Shown piece by piece: positions 1 to 6,355 of a stretch of 12,948 bases of DNA. The DNA is taken from contig DFKT01000027.1 in NCBI GenBank assembly GCA_002373595.1, positions 1-12,948 on the forward strand, read 5' to 3'. Each line of letters opens with the position of its first letter. Position 1 is the stretch's first letter. The notes beneath the pieces are model-generated. The model saw nothing but the letters and a program-made list of their open reading frames with translations, was not told the DNA's origin and did no database searches. This stretch comes from Lachnospiraceae bacterium UBA3638 (GTDB lineage: Bacteria; Bacillota; Clostridia; Lachnospirales; Lachnospiraceae). The position numbers were made by a program, and so were the translations under genes.

Positions 1-92
1 TGATGCCCGCTCTTATAGTGACCGAACTTTCTTTTTCCATAGCGGTGATCTCGGTGCTCAAACTCATTCCGGGCGTAAAGAAATTATTGTAA
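1..92 (+). CDS. 3' end of an upstream gene, possible membrane protein (partial)
   Basis: An open frame enters from the left edge and ends at the TAA at 90-92. The visible 29 residues are hydrophobic (a segment around LIVTELSFSIAVISVLKL) and end in a short basic tail, IPGVKKLL. This looks like the last transmembrane helix of a polytopic membrane protein. A polysaccharide flippase/MATE-like family would fit, but there is too little sequence to assign one. The frame is open by direct reading; that it is a gene is inferred from composition and from its stop lying just before the promoter-like sequence of the next gene. The beginning lies outside the window. Confidence 0.4.
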   Translation, partial: MPALIVTELSFSIAVISVLKLIPGVKKLL

Positions 93-115
93 AATTTCCG
101 TAAATATGCTAAAAT
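87..115 (+). promoter_or_regulatory. Candidate sigma-A promoter for the HD-domain protein/pilT pair
   Basis: A TTGTAA -35-like hexamer (87-92) is followed after 17 bases by a TAAAAT -10-like hexamer (110-115), in AT-rich sequence about 50 bases upstream of the ATG at 169. The -35 overlaps the stop codon of the upstream frame. Both hexamers deviate from consensus and AT-rich DNA gives such matches by chance, so support is modest. Confidence 0.35.
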
Positions 116-168
116 ATCCGAGTATTTTGGTGGATTTTATCAAAAATTAATATTTTACGGGTGGAAAA

Positions 169-1275
169 ATGAGATTCGTTAAATGGGAAGACCTGCGTGA
201 CGGCATGCGCCTTGCCAGGCCTATCTACAACAAATCGGGCGTTCTTCTGTACGAGAGAGATGCCAGACTTACCGCTGCATCGATAGAGAGCGTAAAGAAT
301 TTCGGACTTTTGGGTATATATATCCTTGAGCCCGCGGAGCCGCTTCCCCCTATGAGCGAAGAAGATCTCGAGTTTGAACGTTTCGAGATCAAGATGGTCT
401 CTCAGGTTCAGGATGAGATTGAGAGACTCCTTTCCACCGGCAAACAGAAGAATCTTCCGACTATCGTCAGTCAGATAGTCCGCCAGTATTGTTATCTTGA
501 TAACAAGATCCATTTCTATCAGAACCTTAGAAGCAAGGATGACTATATCTACCGTCATATGTTCAATACCGCCATTCTCTGTGCAATGATGGCGAGCAAG
601 ATGAACATCTCGGTTGAGGACAGGCTCCTCGTTATCACTGCAGCTCTCATTCATGATATAGGCAAGGCTAAGTCCAAGAGTGAGGCAGTATACGGCGGAG
701 AAGTCAGTTACGACGAAAGAGAACTTCTTTACGAAGATATGCTTAAGGGCACCGAGTTTATCGAGAGCGCTATGGGTACCGAAGGTACTATGCTCAAGAG
801 GATATGCTCACAGGCTATACATGCGCAGATGGATTTCGACAAAGAGATCATCAATCCTGCACGTAAGATGCTCAAGATGTCCGATATTCTCATGGTTGCC
901 AGCAGATATGATGAACTGACCGGCATGAACCTTTCCGGTGAGGCTGCAAGTGAGCTCAAGGCTGTTAAAGAGCTTGTTGATTTCCCCAACTGGTACAATC
1001 CGGATGCAGTGGAGGCGCTTACCGGCAGTATTTTCATTCTCTTCCCCGGAGTAAGCGTAGAACTAAATACGGGAGAGAAGGCGCTCGTTATTTCCGAGAA
1101 TCGCAAGAATATCCTTAAACCCACTGTTATAAGCTTTAAGGACAATTCGATACTCGATCTTTCGAGCTCGGCAAATGATGACCTTTACGTGGTGGATGTC
1201 ATGAAGACTCTTGATAACCGCTACGTTATGGATAAGGATCAAATAAGCAAAATGGGGGTAGATGTAAATGCTTAA
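169..1275 (+). CDS. Degenerate HD-GYP-like HD-domain protein
   Basis: This 368-residue cytoplasmic protein has the layout of Clostridia HD-GYP proteins. An N-terminal beta-rich segment (about 1-75, MRFVKWEDLRDGMRLARPIY) is followed by an HD domain (about 125-285) and a C-terminal tail of the 'FPGVSVELNTGEKALV' type. Visible HD residues are H130, H162-D163 (in ALIHDIGK) and H218. True HD-GYP phosphodiesterases cleave cyclic di-GMP and carry an HHE...GYP stretch and a metal-binding Asp in 'VADxYDALT'. Here the first reads AIHAQMDF with no GYP, and the second reads VASRYDELT with Ser245 in the Asp position. Catalysis may therefore be lost or altered; binding or regulation is an inference. The start has GGGTGG at 159-164. 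The last 8 bases overlap pilT, so the two are probably translationally coupled, which suggests a pilus-related signalling role. No transmembrane segment is visible. Confidence 0.85.
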   Translation: MRFVKWEDLRDGMRLARPIYNKSGVLLYERDARLTAASIESVKNFGLLGIYILEPAEPLPPMSEEDLEFERFEIKMVSQVQDEIERLLSTGKQKNLPTIVSQIVRQYCYLDNKIHFYQNLRSKDDYIYRHMFNTAILCAMMASKMNISVEDRLLVITAALIHDIGKAKSKSEAVYGGEVSYDERELLYEDMLKGTEFIESAMGTEGTMLKRICSQAIHAQMDFDKEIINPARKMLKMSDILMVASRYDELTGMNLSGEAASELKAVKELVDFPNWYNPDAVEALTGSIFILFPGVSVELNTGEKALVISENRKNILKPTVISFKDNSILDLSSSANDDLYVVDVMKTLDNRYVMDKDQISKMGVDVNA

Positions 1276-2323
1276 CATCGAAGAAGTACTTAAGAAAGCA
1301 AAAGACGCGGGAGCCAGTGACGTACATATCACCGTTGGTGTGCCTCCCAAAATGCGTGTAAACGGCAAGATCATCACGCTTGACGAGTATCCGAGAATGA
1401 TGCCGGCTGATACGCTGGATGTAGTTCTCAACATCACGACCGAAACTCAGCGCGCCAAATTCGAGGAGAGAGGTGAGTACGATATGTCCTTCTCCATCGA
1501 GCAGGTAGGCCGTTACCGTCTTAATATATTCAAGCAGCGTGGATCCGCTGCAATGGCATTCCGTCTTGTCAGTACCGAGATCCCTGAGCCAGAGAAGCTC
1601 GGTGTTCCCGAGTCCGTTATAGATCTTTACACCAGAAAGCGTGGACTTATCCTCGTTACCGGTCCTACCGGATCAGGTAAGTCAACCACTCTTGCAGCAA
1701 TCATCGACAAGATCAACACCAACCGAGATGCTCACGTCATCACCCTTGAGGATCCTATCGAGTACCTGCATCAGCACAAGATGTCGATCGTTAACCAGAG
1801 AGAGATCGGACTTGACTCCAACTCTTACGCAAACGCACTTCGTGCAGCACTTCGTGAAGACCCCGATGTCATCCTCGTAGGAGAGATGAGAGACTTCGAG
1901 ACCATAAGCGTTGCTATCACCGCAGCAGAGACAGGACACCTTGTCCTTTCAACCCTGCACACCATTGGCGCAGCCAGCACGGTCGACCGTGTTATCGACG
2001 TATTCCCGCCTCACCAGCAGCAGCAGATCAGAGTACAGCTTTCGAACGTTCTCGAGGCTGTTATCTCCCAGCAGCTCATCCCGAAGAAGGACGGAAGCGG
2101 ACGTGTCGCTGCATTCGAGGTTCTTCATGCAAATCACGCTGTTCGTAACCTTATCCGTGAGGGTAAGAGCCACCAGATCCCCAGCGTTATGCAGACCAAC
2201 AAGAAGATCGGAATGTCCACCATGGACGATTCCATCAGAACTCTCTACTTCAATGGCGTTATCGACCGCGAGCAGGCTATCACCTTCGCAGTTGATCCCG
2301 ATCAGATGGAGCAGCAGCTTTAA
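1268..2323 (+). CDS. pilT: PilT family type IV pilus retraction ATPase
   Basis: A 351-residue cytoplasmic secretion-type hexameric ATPase that powers pilus retraction (twitching motility, DNA uptake). All family motifs are readable: Walker A GPTGSGKST (132-140), Asp box TLEDPIEYLH (159-168), Walker B around REDPDVILVGEMRD (196-209), His box AAETGHLVLSTLHT (219-232) and the C-terminal AVRNLIREGKSHQIPSVMQT segment. That last segment is the PilT AIRNLI signature and separates it from PilB-type extension ATPases. The length is normal for PilT. The ATG lies inside the end of the HD-protein gene, with GGGGG nine bases upstream, so the two form a coupled unit. The stop overlaps the convergent comM stop by four bases. 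No other pilus genes are in the window, so pilin and the assembly machinery must be encoded elsewhere. Confidence 0.96.
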   Translation: MLNIEEVLKKAKDAGASDVHITVGVPPKMRVNGKIITLDEYPRMMPADTLDVVLNITTETQRAKFEERGEYDMSFSIEQVGRYRLNIFKQRGSAAMAFRLVSTEIPEPEKLGVPESVIDLYTRKRGLILVTGPTGSGKSTTLAAIIDKINTNRDAHVITLEDPIEYLHQHKMSIVNQREIGLDSNSYANALRAALREDPDVILVGEMRDFETISVAITAAETGHLVLSTLHTIGAASTVDRVIDVFPPHQQQQIRVQLSNVLEAVISQQLIPKKDGSGRVAAFEVLHANHAVRNLIREGKSHQIPSVMQTNKKIGMSTMDDSIRTLYFNGVIDREQAITFAVDPDQMEQQL

Positions 2324-3864
2324 CGTCTCCAATAATCATCTGACGGCCTGTAGCTTGCGGCTTCGGCGAGATGAGGAATACTTATTTCCGCACAGCCGTC
2401 CAAGTCTGCGATCGTCCTTGATACACGGATTATACGATGATAAGCTCTTGCACTCAGCGAGAGCTTTTCGTATATATCGGACATAAATTCGCTCTCAGGT
2501 TCCCCCAGTCTGCAATACTTTTCCGTTTCCGAAGAGTTCAGATCGGAATTAAATCTGATCCCGGTTCCTTTATATCTTTCTTCCTGCATTTTTCTGGCTC
2601 TTTCCACTTTCTTTCTAAGTTCGAGACTTCCGATACCGCTTCCTGTACGGCTCTGCTTTATATCGCTTATCTTTACAGCATTTAGCTGTACGCACAGATC
2701 AATCCTGTCCAGAATCGGACCTGAGACCTTACCACGGTATTTCCGTATCATCGGTTCGGTACACGTACATTTATTTCTATCCGGATAGTATCCGCAGGGA
2801 CATGGATTCATCGCACATACGAGTAGAAAATCCGCGGGATATTCTGCACTGTATGCCGCTCTCTGGATATTTATCCTATGCTCCTCCAGGGGCTGTCTCA
2901 GACTGTCTATGATATCGCGCTGGAACTCGGGCAGCTCGTCCAGGAAGAGTACCGACCTGTGGGCAAGACTCACTGCACCGGGATGAGGTTTGCTCCCACC
3001 GCCCATCATTGCGGCTTTGGATAGCGTATGATGAGGATTCTGGAAGGTTCTGGAGGTGATAAGTGCTTTTCCCGGCGGGAGCATACCGGCAACGCTGTGA
3101 ACAGCTGTCACCTCGAGGCATTCGTCTATAGACATTCCGGGCATTATCCCCGGTATCCTCTTTGAGATCATGGTTTTACCGGCACCCGGAGGGCCGGTCA
3201 GCAGGAGAGAATGAAATCCTGCGGCAGAGATAAGAGCGGCACGTTTGGCATCTTCCTGACCTGACACTTCACTGAAATCAAAAGTTACCCGGTCCTTTGA
3301 TTCGGACAGCAGCTTATCGGTATCCGTATGAAATACAGGAAGAGATACTCCGTGTTCACCTTTCAGGTAATTGTAAAGGCTCATTATGTCCGAAGCGCCT
3401 CTTGTTACCACATCGGGGACAACGCTTCCCTCAGGAGCATTTTCTAAAGGGACTACGCATTCTTTTATTCCGTATTCGCGTGCGCTCTGAACTATTGGGA
3501 GCACACCCCTTACAGGTTTTATCTCGCCGGACAGACCCAATTCTCCGACAAATAGTTTGTCTTTGGTTTCCTCCGGGGTTAGGAGCTCCATCGCCTGCAG
3601 TATGGATATGGCTATCGGGAGATCGTAGGATGTGCCCTCTTTCCTGACATCGGCGGGGGACAGGTTTATCGTTATGTGTGATGCAGGCATGGGCAGTCCC
3701 ACGTTTTTAAGAGCGGCCCAGACCCTGTCTCTTGATTCTCTGACTTCACTTCCGGGGCTTCCGACCATGCTGAAAGCAGGAAGACCTGCTGCGATATCCG
3801 CTTCGACAGTAACAGGGATAGCATGTATCCCGATGAGTGCACCTGTTGTTATCTTGCTGTACAT
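2320..3864 (-). CDS. comM: YifB/ComM family Mg-chelatase-like AAA+ ATPase
   Basis: A 514-residue AAA+ protein of the YifB/ComM family. ComM homologues are helicases that promote branch migration during integration of transforming DNA. The N-terminal ChlI/Lon-protease-like domain begins MYSKITTGALIGI and contains NLSPADVRKEGTSYDLPIA and ELGLSGEIKPVRG. Then come the P-loop GPPGAGKT (224-231), Walker B VLFLDELPEF (D309-E310) and the cysteine-rich NPCPCGYYPDRNKCTC segment, and it ends with the Mg-chelatase C-terminal domain. I chose the ATG at 3864 because GGAGGA lies just upstream and the protein then starts like other family members. An in-frame ATG at 3891 would add nine residues but has no ribosome site. 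It lies 61 bases downstream of dprA on the same strand, probably one operon. Its 3' end overlaps pilT by four bases. Confidence 0.95.
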   Translation of the reverse strand: MYSKITTGALIGIHAIPVTVEADIAAGLPAFSMVGSPGSEVRESRDRVWAALKNVGLPMPASHITINLSPADVRKEGTSYDLPIAISILQAMELLTPEETKDKLFVGELGLSGEIKPVRGVLPIVQSAREYGIKECVVPLENAPEGSVVPDVVTRGASDIMSLYNYLKGEHGVSLPVFHTDTDKLLSESKDRVTFDFSEVSGQEDAKRAALISAAGFHSLLLTGPPGAGKTMISKRIPGIMPGMSIDECLEVTAVHSVAGMLPPGKALITSRTFQNPHHTLSKAAMMGGGSKPHPGAVSLAHRSVLFLDELPEFQRDIIDSLRQPLEEHRINIQRAAYSAEYPADFLLVCAMNPCPCGYYPDRNKCTCTEPMIRKYRGKVSGPILDRIDLCVQLNAVKISDIKQSRTGSGIGSLELRKKVERARKMQEERYKGTGIRFNSDLNSSETEKYCRLGEPESEFMSDIYEKLSLSARAYHRIIRVSRTIADLDGCAEISIPHLAEAASYRPSDDYWRR

Positions 3865-3925
3865 ATATCCTCCGATTGATAATGACGACATACCGTTTTG
3901 ATATCATTCGTCATTCAAGGCATTT

Positions 3926-5080
3926 TCACACCTTAATATATACCCCGGGGCTTATCTGACCTGCATAGCCGTTTATGACTATCTGCATGAGAAGGAGCCT
4001 GACTGTCGATACGGTATATTCCCGTCCGGCCATAGCCGCTATATCCTCGACGGACCTCGGAGAATGATCGAGCAGGCTGTATATATGCATGGCCTCCGGA
4101 GAAAGGTTGGGTAAAGCTTCTTCCGACCCCTCAAATTTCCGCCTTCTTTTGGCAGTCCTGGCGTTTGATACACCCAGTCTGTGTTCTGTGATCTCGCGTA
4201 TAAATATCTCCGGGGAGAGAAATACCTGCGCACCCTGACCTAAGAGTCCGTTACATCCATCACTCGTCCTGTCCGTGATCCTGCCGGGAACGGCATACAC
4301 GTCCCGGCCCTGTTCCAATGCCATATCTACGGTGATAAGGGTGCCGCTCCTTTGTCTGGCTTCTATGACCACGACAGCATCTGCCATACCGCTTACTATA
4401 CGGTTCCTGGGAGGGAAGAGTATGGATCTGGCTTCGGTACCGGGTGCATATGTACTTATCAGTGCCCCTTTTTCTATCAGAGCTTCGTAGAGTTTCCTGT
4501 TCCCGGAAGGGTAGCAGATATCAACCCCGCAGCCCAGTATTCCCGCACTGTATCCCCCTGCCGTGAGGGCTGCCTCCTGACTGATCCCGTCGATACCTCT
4601 TGCCATTCCGCTTATGAGATTTATCTTTTCCCGTCCGAGTGCTTCGCCCAGAGCTCTTGCTATATGGGCACCGTATTCGGAGCATTCCCTCGCACCTATC
4701 ACTGCGACAGACATCGTTTCTTTATCCGGCATCCGACCCTTTACGAAAAGGGCAGGAGGGGGATCCGGGATGGTAAGGAGCTTCCCGGGATAGTCATCAT
4801 CACCGTGAAGGATCAGCCTGATCCTTTTATTTACCAGTGTTTCGTATTCTTTTAGAGGGTCTTTGGAACCGATAGACTTAATATCCGCTGCAAGTTCCTT
4901 ATTTCCGGAAATGGCAGATATTTCTTTTTCGGGAGCATACAGTATGCCCTTATAGCTCCCGAAGTGCCCCAGTAGAGCAAAAACCCGTCCGGCCTGCGCT
5001 CTTATACATGAGCAGACTGCATATGCATACGGTCTGTCATTTTCGGACACGCGAACGGGATCAAAACTGTTTTTGATCAT
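3926..5080 (-). CDS. dprA: DNA processing protein DprA (DNA-protecting protein)
   Basis: A 384-residue cytoplasmic ssDNA-binding protein that protects incoming transforming DNA and loads RecA. It has an N-terminal helical (SAM-like) region, then the Rossmann-like DprA core: DYPGKLL near 96-102, VIGAREC (127-133), SGMARGID (157-164), GCGVDICYPSGN (183-194), FPPRNRIVSGM (222-232) and SGTLIT (245-250). A basic linker (KRRRK, 311-315) leads to a C-terminal winged-helix domain (about 325-384, LSPEAMHIYSLL to the end), normal for full-length family members. The ribosome site is weak: AAGGA is about 12 bases upstream of the ATG. A near-consensus promoter lies about 95 bases upstream (5175-5203). It is the first gene of a probable dprA-comM operon. 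DprA also occurs in bacteria not known to be transformable, so competence is suggested, not shown. Confidence 0.96.
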   Translation of the reverse strand: MIKNSFDPVRVSENDRPYAYAVCSCIRAQAGRVFALLGHFGSYKGILYAPEKEISAISGNKELAADIKSIGSKDPLKEYETLVNKRIRLILHGDDDYPGKLLTIPDPPPALFVKGRMPDKETMSVAVIGARECSEYGAHIARALGEALGREKINLISGMARGIDGISQEAALTAGGYSAGILGCGVDICYPSGNRKLYEALIEKGALISTYAPGTEARSILFPPRNRIVSGMADAVVVIEARQRSGTLITVDMALEQGRDVYAVPGRITDRTSDGCNGLLGQGAQVFLSPEIFIREITEHRLGVSNARTAKRRRKFEGSEEALPNLSPEAMHIYSLLDHSPRSVEDIAAMAGREYTVSTVRLLLMQIVINGYAGQISPGVYIKV

Positions 5081-5174
5081 ATGATCTCGCTTTCCTTGGT
5101 ATTCAATTTAGTTTTCTGACTATTTTTTTTATCAGGTAAAATCGGACGAATGTCCTTTGAACTGACTTTTCTGT

Positions 5175-5203
5175 ATCATAGGAGGTCACCCCGAAAATGT
5201 CAA
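5175..5203 (-). promoter_or_regulatory. Near-consensus sigma-A promoter for dprA-comM
   Basis: On the reverse strand TTGACA (5203-5198) is followed by exactly 17 bases and then TATGAT (5180-5175). This is a perfect -35 and a one-mismatch -10 at the optimal spacing. Transcription would start near 5168 and give an untranslated leader of about 88 bases before the dprA ATG. It is one of the best promoter matches in the window. It suggests constitutive rather than competence-induced expression, although the sequence cannot exclude a regulator. Confidence 0.75.
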
Positions 5204-5281
5204 GAGTGGAATTAATTTTTTTAAAGAGTATACTATATTTTGCGGTCATATAAATACAAAATCACAATCTGAGGGGTATTT

Positions 5282-6355
5282 ATGTACAGAGAAAACACGA
5301 ATGAGGTAAATATCGGGGGCGTTAAGATAGGCGCAGGAAACAGGATAGCCATTCAATCGATGACCAATACACGCACCGCGGATGTTGAAGCCACCGTAGG
5401 CCAGATCCTGGCGCTTGAGAAGGCGGGATGCGAGATAATCCGCTGTACAGTGCCTGATTCCGATTCCGCAAAGGCTCTCGGCGAGATAAAGAAAAGGATA
5501 CATATTCCCCTTGTCGCAGACATACATTTTGACTATCGGATGGCGATCGAAGCCATCGAGAACGGTGCCGACAAGATCCGCATAAATCCCGGAAATATAG
5601 GCGATGACGAGCGCGTGGGCGCCGTTGTTAAGGCTGCCAGGGAGAGAAATATCCCTATAAGAGTCGGCGTTAATTCCGGAAGCCTCGAGAAAAGGCTTGT
5701 CGAGAAGTATGGTGGTGTGACGCCTGATGGGATAGTGGAGAGCGCGCTAGACAATATCGCAAGGATAGAAAATTTTGGCTATGACAATATGGTCATAAGC
5801 ATCAAGTCATCCGATGTGATGGAATGCGTAAGGGCTCACAGGCTGCTCGCGGATAAACTTACGGAGCGAAAGACACCTTATCCCTTACATGTAGGCATCA
5901 CCGAAGCCGGCACTGTCATGAGCGGCAGTATCAAATCCGCTGTAGGACTTGGACTTATCCTCGGAGAGGGCATAGGAGATACGATCAGAGTATCGCTCAC
6001 GGGTGATCCGGTTAAAGAGATCGAAGCGGCAAGACTTATCCTTCGTACGCTTGAGCTCAGAAAAGAAGGAATAGAAGTGGTCTCATGTCCCACATGCGGC
6101 AGGACCAGGATAGATCTGATCCCCCTTGCGGAAAAGGTGGAAAAGATGGTTGCCGATTATCCTCTTAATATCAAGGTCGCAGTGATGGGATGTGCCGTAA
6201 ACGGTCCCGGAGAAGCAAAGGAAGCAGACCTTGGTATTGCAGGCGGAGACGGAGAAGGACTCCTTATCAAAAAGGGTGAGATAGTTGGAAAGATGCCTGA
6301 ATCCGAGCTTTTGAGCGCTCTTAAAGCTGAGCTTGATAACTGGGGCAAGCAATGA
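5282..6355 (+). CDS. ispG: 4-hydroxy-3-methylbut-2-en-1-yl diphosphate synthase (IspG/GcpE)
   Basis: This 357-residue [4Fe-4S] enzyme converts methylerythritol cyclodiphosphate to HMBPP in the MEP isoprenoid pathway. The N-terminal TIM barrel is recognisable from GNRIAIQSMTNTRTADV, LVADIHFDY and DKIRINPGNIG. The C-terminal iron-sulfur domain has Cys269 and Cys272 (SCPTCGR) and Cys304 with Glu311 (MGCAVNGPGE), the expected cluster ligands. Length matches the short bacterial form. The start has GAGGGG five bases upstream. A TATACT -10-like hexamer at 5229-5234 could drive it, but I see no convincing -35. Its stop overlaps the polC start (ATGA), so the two are likely co-transcribed. In many Clostridia dxr and rseP precede ispG; here dprA lies upstream on the other strand, so that larger cluster is not present. 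Confidence 0.97.
   Translation: MYRENTNEVNIGGVKIGAGNRIAIQSMTNTRTADVEATVGQILALEKAGCEIIRCTVPDSDSAKALGEIKKRIHIPLVADIHFDYRMAIEAIENGADKIRINPGNIGDDERVGAVVKAARERNIPIRVGVNSGSLEKRLVEKYGGVTPDGIVESALDNIARIENFGYDNMVISIKSSDVMECVRAHRLLADKLTERKTPYPLHVGITEAGTVMSGSIKSAVGLGLILGEGIGDTIRVSLTGDPVKEIEAARLILRTLELRKEGIEVVSCPTCGRTRIDLIPLAEKVEKMVADYPLNIKVAVMGCAVNGPGEAKEADLGIAGGDGEGLLIKKGEIVGKMPESELLSALKAELDNWGKQ

Noticed and set aside
109..654. Reverse-strand 181-codon frame opposite the HD-domain gene
   Set aside because: The forward frame has clear HD motifs and a ribosome site. The reverse frame has none of these and is a shadow.
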